From Aegilops tauschii subsp. strangulata (taxonomy: Eukaryota; Streptophyta; Magnoliopsida; Poales; Poaceae): 64,000 nucleotides of DNA. Shown here piece after piece: positions 46,000 through 56,927 of this stretch; positions within the stretch are counted from its first letter, which is position 1, and each line of letters opens with the position of its first letter. The notes beneath the pieces are model-generated. The model had not been told where the DNA came from and did not search any database. It saw only the letters and a list, made by a program, of their open reading frames with translations. Location of the stretch: positions 241,654,622 to 241,718,621 of the forward strand of contig NC_053039.3 in the NCBI RefSeq assembly GCF_002575655.3. Direction: 5' to 3'. A program made the translations under genes and the position numbers.

Positions 46000-46160
46000 C
46001 TCCTTCTGTTCCTAAATATTAGTCTTTTAGAGATTTCAACAAGCGACTACATACAGAGCAAAATGAGAGAATCTACACACTAAAATATGTCTATATACAT
46101 CCGTATGTGCCAGTCCACTTGAAATCTCTAAAAAATACTAATATTTAGGAACGAAGGGAG
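46000..46160. mobile_element. Stowaway (Mariner-type) MITE
   Basis: This 161-bp non-coding element has inverted ends CTCCTTCTGTTCCTAAATAT and its complement ATATTTAGGAACGAAGGGAG. It is flanked by TA on both sides (45998-45999 and 46161-46162), the target duplication of Tc1/Mariner elements. The interior (GAGATTTCAACAAG, CTACATACAGAGCAAAATGA) is typical of the abundant Triticeae Stowaway families and is itself largely palindromic. It cannot move without a transposase from elsewhere. Confidence 0.93.
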
Positions 46161-46409
46161 TAAAATGTAAGACATGCGTGGTCCTCAATTCAATATTTAA
46201 AACGAACATGAAATTGAAACATGAATATTAAGTCTAGTACTACAGTACATGCAAATGTTGTGTTTAATTAGGTGGAGCTATGATTGTCGGGGGTCACCCC
46301 CTCGACCTTAGATAAAATTGTGAAGCTCCGTTTAGGGTTGTTTAGATTATATTTGTCCCCACCCTCCCAACCACCGATTGGTTGTGCACCCCCCACCCCT
46401 CCTCCCCGG

Positions 46410-47330
46410 GAGAATATCATGTGCCCCCATACCTTAGATGCTATATGCCTATACGAGTTGCTTGGAGCTTGTAGATCTGAGATATAGCAGCTCACATGAT
46501 GTCTTAATATTTTTACAGGAAACCTTGATGAGTTTGAGAATTGCACACAATTTGTACAAAAACTACTCAGATGCCCTTGGATCCCATATCCAACGACCTC
46601 GAAGCTCGTATCACCGTAGCATCTAAGATGAAAGAGGACATCATATTCTCCTGTATGTAAGAATATCATGTGCTACCACACCTTAGATGCTTTGGTGATA
46701 CAAGCTCTTCGGAGCCGTTGGATTTGTGACCCAACACCTCCTCGGTGGTTCGAATGGTTTTTTGCGGAAAAGCCCCCAAAGAGTTCGGCACTGCTTACAA
46801 GCACAAAGACTGCTCAGATGCCATTGGATCTCAGATCAAACGACCTCGAAGCTCGTATCACCGTAGCATCCAAGCTGCGAGAGCACCTTATGTTTTCTCG
46901 CACGGGAGAATATGAGGTGCTCCCGCACCGTAGATTCTATGGTGATACGAGTTCACGGAGATCTAACGGCCCACAGTAGGAGGTTTGAATATTTTTGCAA
47001 TATACGGCTGAGAGAGTTTGGGAATTGCGCAAAAAGTACAAGTACTACGCATGTGCCATCTGATCACTGATCATACGACCTAGATGCTCATATCACCGTA
47101 GCGGGTAATTAAGCTACGGGGAGCACCTAATATGAGCAACAGGGAGCCGTTGGATCCAAGATGCAACGGCACACACGAGGCCTGAATGTTTTATTTGCAA
47201 AAAAACCTTTGGAGAGTTTGGAAATTGCGCATAATTACAAAGACTACTCCCAAGCCATTGGATCTCACTTCCAACGGTGTAAAAACTCGTATCACCATAG
47301 CATCTAAGCTGCGGGGTGGATGTGATATTC
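46410..47330. repeat. Tandem array of ~248-bp fold-back units (about 3.7 copies)
   Basis: Units start near 46410, 46659 and 46906 with GAATATCATGTGCT-type sequence, plus a degenerate fourth from about 47125. Each joins a segment reading CTCGTATCACCGTAGCATC to its near-complement GATTCTATGGTGATACGAG around the unit boundary. A GCCGTTGGATC/GATCCAACGGC-type palindrome lies within units. Short frames across it have no domain content. Confidence 0.8.
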
Positions 47331-48200
47331 TATGCCGCTGTCATTTTTGTTCATAAACTTGCAAAATACGTGTAACTTGTGCCGTTACTTGTCTAACCGC
47401 ACAAAGTGTTTGTTCAAAAAAAACATCCTACATTGAAATATCGGAACAACACACAGGGGTCCCACTTGTCATTAATCAAATTTGGACCTAAAACTAACAA
47501 ATCTGAAAGACGAGATTCGAACTGGCAACCTGGACTACAAAGCGTAAGTCGATAGCTTGAAACAACAACAGTTGTTGGCTTTGTCCCATAACTTGATTTT
47601 ATAGAGTATTACGTTGAGTAGAGTAGAGGGAGTGCCTCGTCAACACGTGCATGACCGTTGACTCACTTAGTGGTGGGTCCCAGGTCTGCGATCTCTCTCT
47701 TCTCTCCATCATCTAACCTTTGCACCGGCACACACGAAGAGCGGCGCTAGCTTGCCGTGGTGTTATTACAACTAAAAAAAGCTTGGAAAATAGAAGAATC
47801 GCCTAGAACAAGAGACGTTGTGGCTGGTCGAGACAGAGCTAACTACACCTATCCTCCATGCCATGTTAGCATGATGAAGCTGTGTGGCTAGTGGGGTGTT
47901 TTCGACCGACTGGCTGGGTCCCGAGGTCGAACCATAGGTACTACGTCTGATACAGTAAATTTTTACACGCACATTTTTCCTCCGTGCCGAGACATGGCAC
48001 ACTCTACCGCGCGGTTTCGGGGCCCTCCCGGGTGGTGCACGCATATATTCTTCCTGACGTGGGACGCCCTACCGCGCGTTTTCGCCGAAGCAAGTAAATG
48101 AGTCATCAAATCATGAAAGACCACTTTTCCCGCCGAGTACATCAGTGAAGCACGGTGGCTAGCTAGTTGGGCTAGTTCGACCGATTAGCTAGGCCGCCGC
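47331..48200. other. Unassigned intergenic sequence up to element B2
   Basis: The part at about 47440-47760 is the second arm of the diverged direct repeat with 43000-43400. The rest (47770-48200) shows no gene. The last bases, GCCGC (48196-48200), should be the target site duplicated by element B2. Confidence 0.45.
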
Positions 48201-48775
48201 TGTCGTGGTTCTAAGTCTGGCAGTAGAATGGGGGGTAGGGATGTAAAGGCAAGGTTCTAGCTATGGAGAAGTTGTACGCACGAGTTTTACAAGTTTAGGC
48301 CCTTCTCGGAGGAAGTAACAGCCCTACGTCTCGGAGCCCGGAGGTGGTCGACTGGATTATATGCGTGTGTATTACAGGGGGTGCGAACCCTTGTGCCAGT
48401 GGAGGGGGTGGCTTATATAGAGTGCGCCAGGACCCCAGCCAGCCCATGTTACAAGGAGTTCAATGTTCATAAAGTAGGAGTGTTACAGGTAACGCCTGTA
48501 GTAAAGTAATATAAATGACTATTAAGTCTAAGAGTAAATGCCCGACCGTTGCTGCGTGGAGTGGCTTTAGGTCTTCTGCACGTCGAGTGGTTTAGTGGTC
48601 GAGTGACATAAACAAGGGACGTCTCCAAGTGAATGGTAGGTCGAGTGGATTGCACTCGACACCTTTGTTGGGTCCCCTCTATTTACTCCTGAACCTCTTT
48701 ATTTCTAGGACAAGGACCTTAGGTAGGAGGTATAGGTCAGGCCTATTACCCTACCCCAGGTCTATGTCCTCATCG
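48201..48775 (-). repeat. Element B2 3' LTR
   Basis: This 575-bp minus-strand repeat is homologous to 7804-8401 and 27416-28011, with the conserved TATATAAGCC (inverted) near 48410. Its first base pair in element orientation is changed (CG instead of TG end). Confidence 0.9.
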
Positions 48776-49181
48776 TTAGCCCCCGAATGGATTGAGGTCC
48801 GAGTGAAAAGAAGGTTGAAGTTGACCTTGCTCTTGGCTCTTGCTTTCATCTCCAAATGGATGCCAGTTGTTGGAACTTCGGCTTCGTTTCAGTCGCCTTG
48901 ATCTATTCAGAAATGACCGACTGGTTTTATAATGTCATCCGTCGAGTGTTATCTCTGACATGGAATCTTTGGCGCGATCGGTTGTAGAGGATCCCGGATT
49001 TCGCGGGATTCGAAATTTTGGTGGAAGCGCGCCAGACGGAGCGCGCCGTGCAAAGCGGAGTAGATAAGTAGGGCATTTCAATTTTTCGCGCCACCTTTTT
49101 CGCCACGTATCCCGTGTGCGACTGTTAAGGGATTTGACAGAATTGCCCGGACCCACGCGTCAGCCACTCGGAAGTAGGCCC

Positions 49182-49187
49182 TTAAAA
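49182..49187 (+). promoter_or_regulatory. Candidate TATA box of the B2 antisense gene
   Basis: CCCTTAAAAGCGGC lies 114 bp before the ATG at 49296, the same spacing as in element B. A CTTCTTCTTCTTC leader lies between. Confidence 0.45.
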
Positions 49188-49295
49188 GCGGCAAGGCCGA
49201 GGCATCCGCACTGTGTGTGCCCATTCTCCTTCTTCTTCTTCTTGCTCCTTTACCTTGTCCGGCTTCTCCACTCTCGACGCCGCCGCTCCACCGCC

Positions 49296-51308
49296 ATGGG
49301 GAAGGAGAGAACGGCGGCGCTGGAACGCGCAAAGAAGGCGACGGGGGCGGCGAAAAGCAAGAAGGCGAATCGGGGATATTCATCGCGCTCGGGGCTGCCG
49401 TCGGGTTGGATCCAGGGAGATTGGATCCGATCCTCTCTTCAGCAGGAATACTTGGACGATATGGCCGAGCTAGGGCTGATCGTCCATGAGTCTGCGCGGC
49501 TGCCGGAGGGGGAAACGGAGCCACAGCCGCGACCGGGTGAGTGTGTTCTGCTTGCCACTCATGTCGACCGTGGCTTCTCGCTTCCTCCACACCCCTTCTT
49601 TCAAGGTTTCTTGAATTTCTTCGGGGTTCAACTCCATCATTTCACTCCCAACACCATCACATATCTTGCCGCATTTGTGTCCATGTGCGAGAATTTCCTG
49701 GGATGTCGACCGCACTGGGGTCTTTTCAAGCACATTTTCACTATCCGCTCCCAAACAGTGAAGAAAGCGAACTCGAACGACGAGAAAACCCATGTTATCC
49801 AGATGTGTGGGGGTCTGGGTATTCAAAAGAGGAAGAGGAGTTCCTTCCCTTCGATGACTCTTCCTGAGTCGGTCAGGGGCTGGCAGTCGACCTGGTTCTA
49901 TTGCCAGGATATCGCGACCCCAGGCCACTCGACTGGACTTCCCCCTTTCTCTTTTGATCGTGTTCAGACTCCGTCTTCGTTGAAAGTGACCGCCGCGGAG
50001 AAGGCGGAGACGGGCATGTTGGTCGAGAGGGTAGTTCAACTGATCAACCAAGGTGTCACCGACATGGATCTGCTGGAGGTGTTCCTCAGTCGGCGCATTC
50101 AACCACTCCAAGCTCGTGACCACTCCATGTGGATGTACTCCGGGGCTGGTGATACCGCTCAGGTTCATCCGGAGGAGGTGACGGCCAAAACAGTGGCCGA
50201 GTGGCTGAGCGGCATCACCGGGAACAAGGACAACCCTAGGGACGCCAGGGGAGTCAAACCTTTCAGCGACAGCAACCAGCCAGACAAGGTTTGGCCATTA
50301 CAACTGATTTAATTTGGATGTGTTTTCTGACTGTTTGTTGATCCGAATGATTTCCATTCGGCTCCTTGTTTTGTAGATTTATACAGAAATGTACTCAATG
50401 CCCAATGGCAAACAAGCTCTGGAGCAGTACCATGAAGGCAAGGACAGCGCAGAGGAGAGCGGCGAGTGGGAGTCTCCAGCCGACGACGATGAAGATGAGA
50501 GTGACGAGTCGGACGACGACGAGGTAGCTGACTCACCACCTCGTTTGAATGTCGATCCAAGCAGCACCATGATCCCGCGGGCAGGCGCGGCAAGCCTGTG
50601 GCCTCGAGTGCTCGATCTTCGACTCCAGAATCGGCTGAGAAAGTCACCAAGCAGCCCAAGATCAATCCTTCGAAGGCTCGGAAGACCTTGCCTAGAATCA
50701 AGATGGACGTTCCTGTTGCTTCTGGGTAAATGTTCTCCCCATATTTTCTTGTTCTAACCGATTCTCTTGTACTGACCGAGTGGATGATGAACCTTCACAG
50801 CCTGGCCTCAGTTGCGACTGATATGGATATCGACAAGACCCCAGACAACGAGGAAACCGACGACACAGCTACCTCCAAAGCCAGTAAGTCTGCCCGACTC
50901 GAGTTTATTTGGACGACTGGATTGTTTGTCAGCTATCTCCTTGACTTTCTCTGTTTGTTGCAGCGCCATGAGACGTTGTTGTGCTCCCGGACGATGAAGA
51001 AGAAGTACCGCTGAGGGGAAGGAGGAGGAGGGACAAGGAACTGAGCGGGAAAGCGCCTGAGGCCCAGGTTCCTCAGTCGACTGAGATGCCTGGGATGGCA
51101 GTCGAGCGATCGTCAAATCCGGCACGTACCAACGTCACTTTCGCTATCCCGCTGTCGACTGATTGCCCATCAGGATCAGCTACTCAGACTTCTGCTGTAC
51201 CAATACAACCCCACGCATCAGACCCAGCGGTTGCTCCGACTGCTCTGCCATCATCGCTTTTCACTGCGTATCAAACCCCGAACGACCCACCGTCTGCCGC
51301 CAAGGAAG
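49296..51308 (+). pseudogene. Element B2 antisense gene with intact first exon, truncated 3'
   Basis: The ATG at 49296 (MGKERTAALERAKKATG) opens exon 1 (49296-50288), uninterrupted for 331 codons, then introns with GT/AG ends and exons 50377-50724, 50800-50883 and 50964-51308. Exon 1 carries a basic Lys-rich start (likely nuclear targeting), the 'putative gypsy type transposon' domain at about residues 90-200 (SLPPHPFFQGFLNFFGVQLH) and a C-terminal helix ending SNQPDK. Exon 2 starts IYTEMYSMPNGKQALEQ with an acidic run, then is frameshifted after about 50525 relative to element B. Element D's LTR replaces the rest after AAKE. Function is unknown; the gene runs antisense to gag-pol. Confidence 0.75.
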
Positions 51309-54300
51309 TGTCACATCCTAGCTAGTTCATGCATTAGAGTGTTGCATCATGTCTACTTTTCACAGAAACTTGAAATGGGGATGCCAGAAACCCCCAACAC
51401 CCCCCTGAACACAACTAGGGTTTACTAAATCCTCTTCAATGAACCTGAAATGCCCTCCATAAATGTTCACCATCTTTGGTCCTGGCTAAAACCTCTGCCA
51501 AAAATGGTTTCATATTTTTGGAGGCCATTCTGGATTTTTGCACCAAGCCATAAGTATTTGCATTTGGGCAATTTAAATCCTATAAATATTTTTAAATGCC
51601 CAAATAATCTTGAAGGTATTTTTAGGCTGTTGAGAATAATATCAAAGGTGCCTCTGAATATTTTCAGGATTTTCCTAAATGGAATAGTATTTCTACTATT
51701 TCAAAACACAGAACAGAAATAAATAAAAAGAGAAAACAGAAAGCAGAGAGGAACTTACCTGGCAGCCCACCTGGCGGCCCAGCACTGTGCTGGCCCATGG
51801 CCAGTCAGCTGCTTGCTCTTGCCAGAGCAGGCAGAGAGGTGACGCCGGCGTGCGCGAGCTCGCCACGGCGCCACCTGCTTGCCGCCTCGCCCGTGGACGA
51901 GCTGGACGACCTCCACGACGCGCCCCCGAGCCCCTGGACACCCCCTTTCTCCCCCATCGCCTCTCCCTCGCCTTCCTCCACCATGGCCGACGCAGCCGCT
52001 GCCACCTCGCCGGAGTAGCCGTAGCCACCATCGTCCTCGCGCCGCCCCACCGTGTCCAGCAGCTCCGCCGTCGCCTTCTCCTTCGAGCAGGTCGAGCCCC
52101 GAGCGCTCGCTTGCCCCGAAGCCACTGCTCCGACCTCGCCTTCACCGCCCACCGCCGGAGATCCCCTCCGCCGTCACCACCGCAGCAATTCGCCCCCGAC
52201 CTCGCCGTCCGCTCCGTCGCAACCACCGTGAGCCTGGCCACCTCTCTATCCTCTCCGTTCTCCCTCTCGAGCTCCGTAGCCACTGCACGTAGCTCACCCG
52301 CACGCGTCGCCGCCGAGCTCGTCGCCGACGAGGCTCCGGCCATCCAACGGTCGCACCACCATGGCCGTTAGCTCCACTGCATCGCCAGGAGCCCGTCGCA
52401 CCATCGCACGCCCCTCACCGTGCTCTCTAGCGACGGGTTCGACTACACCCGTACCCCGGCAGCCGCACGGCTCGTCGCCGGCGTCGATTCCGGCGACCCC
52501 GAGCTCCACCACCACCACCAGTCGATGCGGCTTGCTCCCAGCTACGCGTAGGTGCTCTCCGCCGCCCATTTGGTCGCCGGAGCACGGATCCCGCACTCCA
52601 CCGCCGCGTCTAGACGTCGCCGGTGGCTAAACGCCGGCGAGTCAGCGTGGTTTGACCATGGGTTTGACTCCCCAGAGTCACTGACAGTGGGGCCCGCCTG
52701 CTAATTAACCTGAGTTAGAGTTAAAATTAATTCTAATTAGTTTAACTAACTAACAGTGACACTGACACAGGGGACCCACACGTCAGGTTTGACCTGTACG
52801 ACCCCATTGACCGCTGACGTCATCATGACACACTGCTGACGTAATAAGTAACTTAATTACTGGAATTATTCTTATACAGGAAATTCCAGAAATTATCACA
52901 AACTTCAAAAAATCATAGAAAATAATCTATAGCTCAGAATGAAAAGATTTATATATGAAAAATGATCAGAAAAATCCATTCTATCCATCTGTACTGGTTT
53001 CATGCATGTTTAAGAAAATTAACCTACTGTTTAATGCAGAACAAGATAAAGAACTAACATGGGCCATTTATGAACATGGAATTTGAATCTTTGATTCAAA
53101 ATAGTCCAAACCCATCTGGTCTTAGTTGCATTAGCCCAATACATCCATTTTGCCATGTCGCATGCATGCATCATATTGTTGCACTTGCTTGGTGTTGATT
53201 GTGCTTTGATGTGTTCATTGTAGTAGGTTCTGCCTCCGAGGATATTCACGAGTATCCAACTGAAGGGCAGTATCCCACCACCACTCTGTCAGGCAAGCAA
53301 CACATTGATCATTTCAATACAAACCCATCTTCTCACTTCTGCTCTCATTTACTGCATTAAGACAACGCGATTCAAACTGCTGTGTGTTGCGGTAGTTGAA
53401 CCCACTTTCCTTTGCATGACCTGTCATTGCCACAGTAACTAGATGAAACCCACTAGCATGTGTAGGAGTTGACTGAGCCATGTTGTGTTCCTACAATGCT
53501 ATGCTTGCTACGCTTAGAGTCGTGTCAGGTCTGGCTCATCAGGGTGATGAACTAGAGTGAAAGTGTGTGTCGATAATGAGAGTGAGGTGTTGAATACGAT
53601 TTGGTAAAGGCATCGATGGGAGGCCATGTAGGAGTACATGGTGGGTTGTTTCATTGAGACCGTCCCTAAGAACTGAGATCTGTATGCGTGATTTAAGATC
53701 AGCTACTACCACGCATTGGGCCCGAAACCAATGGACCCCCTCAGCTTCTTAATCACCCTTGTCCTCTGTCCAGGAGTTGCACGTAGTTTCTGGTGTTTGT
53801 AGTAAGCTGGAGGCCGTGGATAGCGCTGACCAAGGGGTGGGCGGTGATGCAGTAGGCTCGTGGCCCGGTGTACCGAGTCTCCCGTTTGGTGTCTCGGGAA
53901 CCCTGCACACATCGTTCGGGGCCGTATGTGGAAACCTCGGCCGGACTCCCTGCAGATGGAACCTAAATAGGCGATAAACCTGGACTAGAGACTCAAGTGT
54001 TTAGGTAGGCTGTGGCCGACACCCTCGCTGGGCTTCCGCTTGAAGGTTGACGAGTACACACTGTGTAAACGGTGGTAAGTGGTGAGAGCGTGTGTGACGA
54101 AGTACACCCCTGCAGGGTATAAAACTATTCGAATAGCCGCGTCCGCGGTAAAGGACTACTTGGTCGCTTATGCAGTTCATAGACAAGTAAATGGATACTA
54201 ATAAAAGCCTCAAGATAAGTGTGAGTACCGCGGATGGCCCTCTCGTGGGATGACGAGGGAGGATCCACGGTGGAGTATTGAAATGGTGATTAGTGGACTC

Positions 54301-55372
54301 GTGTATGAAAACTATTTCACAAGTGGTGTCTCGTTGGATAGCTTAGCCAAGAGTCAAAGCTGGCATGCTGCAATAACTCCACTACCTTCTTGAGAATGAA
54401 CATGTATAGTAGGATCTGTTGTAAGACTTGCTGAGTACCTTTGTACTCATGTTGTTTCAATTACTGTTTTCAGACGACAACACCGCCCCTTCTGATGGGT
54501 TCTACGTAGAACTCGACGACGACGAGTGACTTGCCACCCAGGTGGTGATCTAGGCTTGTGAAGGGCCTACGTAGATAGACAGGCTTCGTCAAGCCTTCTT
54601 TCTTTCTAGTGTCTGTACCCAGACAAGTTGCTTCCGCATGTGCTTGTATGATTGTATGACTTGAGTGTCGGGTCATGTGACCCCTATCTGTATGAATGAG
54701 TTATGTAAGGCTCTCTGGAGCCCTTTAAATAAAGTACTTTGAGTTGTAGAGTTTTGTTGTGATGCCATGTTGTATTTGCACATATCGAGCATATTGTGTG
54801 TATGATTGAAATGCTTGGTATGTGTGGGATCCGACAATCTAGTTGTTTATCCTTGGCAGCCTCTCTTATGGGGAAATGTAGTCTAGTGCCTCCTTGAGCC
54901 ATAGTAGTCCGCTACAGCCCGGTTCACCGGAGTCCTGCTAGCCCAGCACTACTGCTCTGGACACTTGACTGGCCGGCATGTGATTCATATCGTTCCTGTG
55001 TCTGTCCCTTCGGGGAAATGTCACGCGGTGACATCCGGAGTCCTGCCTAGCCTGCTACAGCCCGGGTTCCCGGAGTCCTGTTAGCCCAGTGCTACAGCCC
55101 GGATTCGCACGCTGCTGACCGACACGTTCGATGTTGATTCATGTATGCCTGTCCCCATACGTTAGTGCCGCTTTGGGTTCACGACTAGCCATGTCGGCCC
55201 GGGTTCTCTGTCATATGGATGCTAGCGACATTGTCATATACGTGAGCCAAAAGGCGCAAATGGTCCCGGGCCATGGTAAGGCAACACCCATGGGAGTACC
55301 GTGCATGAGGCCGCAATGTGATATGAGGTGTTACAGGCTAGATCGGTGTGAATTAGAATCGGGGTCCTGACA
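51309..55372 (+). repeat. Element D 5' LTR (4064 bp)
   Basis: It starts TGTCACATCCTAGCTAGTTC and ends GGGGTCCTGACA. It has an AT-rich first 430 bp, a GC-rich block (51750-52630) and then AT-rich sequence with promoter-like patches. The long frames in the GC block (for example minus 51696-52343) are present in both LTRs but lack domains. TTTAAATAAAGTACTTTGAG near 54724 may include the polyadenylation signal AATAAA. Confidence 0.92.
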
Positions 55373-55376
55373 GCGT

Positions 55377-55389
55377 TGGCATCAGAGCC
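55377..55389 (+). other. Element D primer binding site
   Basis: TGGCATCAGAGCC lies four bases after the LTR end. It differs at one base from TGGTATCAGAGCC, the initiator-methionine tRNA primer site. Confidence 0.8.
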
Positions 55390-55809
55390 GGACTGCCTGT
55401 AGGTGCGTTAAGCCAAACTGGTCGATGTCGAGTCTAGAAATGCTTTAGTTATATGTAGGGGAATTGATTGTGGGAGGGAACATTAGGCGCTTTTACTCCT
55501 TTACCTCATGCCCTCTGATCTGAGTCATTCTCTTCTCATTCTACGTGGGTTAAGGACTAGGCTCTCTTCTCTCTATTAGGTTCACGTGTTACCAATCCGT
55601 AGTAACTTATAGGATTGTTGGTTCCATGCTTCGGTTCAGTTTCTACTACCTTAGTATGTTGTCGGTTGAACCAGAACCTTGATATGATGTTGTTGAGTGG
55701 TATTGCAAACTGTTGCGAATGTCTCAAATCTTTTTCCGAGCATTACAGCCGTTATGCTGTCCGAATTCTCCTAGAAATACTAATGCCTTGCATTATTCCG
55801 TGCTTTCAG

Positions 55810-56583
55810 ATGGCCACCCGTTCCCAGAATCAAGTGGTTCGTCTGACCCGGTGCCTCGATGTACCTGGTCACACGGCCATGCTGGTCCGAGTGATGGTTG
55901 AGACAGGCTATCATTGGTATCCCGAGTATACCGTCGAGGAGCAGTTTCGAGACTTTAATCAAAGCCAATATTTTTGCACAGTCAGGATTTACCCTTCCTA
56001 TCCTGGAGCTACTGAACCCCTCCATTGCTCTTATGGACTTGGGGTTACCATCGAGATGTCCGTGAAGGACGCAGCTTACGCGATGATGATTATCATGCGA
56101 GCCAGAACTGCCTTGCTTCAGAACACTGACTTCCGCTATATGCCAGCATCACTCCCTGGGGCACAGGGGTACTATCAGGCTACCTACTGTGATCCTACCC
56201 ATGAGGATTCACTACTCCGCACCACCACCGAGATGCTTGAGGACAAGGACCGTGAGAATCGTGCCTTGCGAATGGAGCTCTTTAATGCCCGTTCTGACCA
56301 CTGGGCCACTCTGACACGGTTTGTACCTGCCGTGCAGGCCGGGTATATGGACATGAGGGACTTGTACCCCGTGCGGTCTGGTCTGCCAGAATGTATGGAA
56401 TGGCGTGATGTAGGAGGCATCACCCCTCCTCGTGGACCCCGTCTGCCACCGTTTGTTGGACCAAGGCCACACCCGAGTCCTTATGGACCGCAAGCTCCAC
56501 AGGACCGACTGTTTCCAGATGATCATGTTCAGCTCCCAGGACATGGTGATGACTTCTATGAAGATTACTACGGAGACGTCTGA
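55810..56583 (+). CDS. Element D extra ORF between the 5' LTR and gag
   Basis: An intact frame of 257 codons from ATG 55810 (MATRSQNQVVRLTRCLDV) to TGA 56581-56583. The ATG directly follows TGCTTTCAG, a good splice acceptor, so a spliced leader may deliver it. The frame is open further upstream to 55615, but that part lacks protein-like character. Residues 1-130 look globular (YHWYPEYTVEEQFRDF; GVTIEMSVKDAAYAMMIIM). Residues 140-175 are a charged helix (TEMLEDKDRENRALRMELFN) and the tail is Pro-rich then acidic (DDFYEDYYGDV). I recognise no Gag, envelope or enzyme motif, no signal peptide and no membrane segment. It is intact while gag-pol is not. Function unknown. Confidence 0.65.
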   Translation: MATRSQNQVVRLTRCLDVPGHTAMLVRVMVETGYHWYPEYTVEEQFRDFNQSQYFCTVRIYPSYPGATEPLHCSYGLGVTIEMSVKDAAYAMMIIMRARTALLQNTDFRYMPASLPGAQGYYQATYCDPTHEDSLLRTTTEMLEDKDRENRALRMELFNARSDHWATLTRFVPAVQAGYMDMRDLYPVRSGLPECMEWRDVGGITPPRGPRLPPFVGPRPHPSPYGPQAPQDRLFPDDHVQLPGHGDDFYEDYYGDV

Positions 56584-56927
56584 GTTGGTAGTAGATCCGC
56601 TAGTATTGTAACAGTTGTATTCCCCACAGTCCTGCGTGTCTTGTGGGATACGACTTGGTGTGTATCACGTTCCGGAGGTGTAGAAAAATAATGTATAGGA
56701 GCTTGGAATGCCTCTGATGAGATGTATCGTCTTTCATCGTAGCTGTACTCTAGCCTGGGCTTGTACTAAACTATGTATGGTGTGTATGACCGTTGGTATA
56801 TATATGTTTCTATATTACCATGTCATACTGATGATCATCTCTGCATTCCGTGTTATCCATTACATTCCGCATTTCCCTGCCAAGATTTAGCCATCCTTGT
56901 CTAAACCGTTGTTTTGCTTCTCCTAGG
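56584..56927 (+). other. Spacer between the extra ORF and gag
   Basis: No coding sequence. It ends TTTGCTTCTCCTAGG directly before the gag ATG, again a splice-acceptor-like sequence. Confidence 0.5.

Larger units (their letters stand above)
48201..51308 (-). mobile_element. Element B2: second copy of the Tat-lineage element, truncated by element D
   Basis: In minus orientation it has its 3' LTR at 48775-48201 (ends CCACGACA; starts with a mutated TG), preceded by the CCCCCGAATGG purine tract complement, then the interior with the antisense gene on the plus strand. It is collinear with element B from 27416 back to about 18200. Element D inserted at 51308, inside an exon of the antisense gene (copy B reads on as CTCTTCTTC). 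The remaining interior, including gag-pol, should lie beyond D's 3' LTR outside the window. Confidence 0.92.

Noticed and set aside
51696..52630. Open frames of 100-215 codons in the element D LTR, repeated at 61741-62700
   Set aside because: LTR position, overlapping frames on both strands and no domain. Similarity between the two copies only reflects recent LTR identity.
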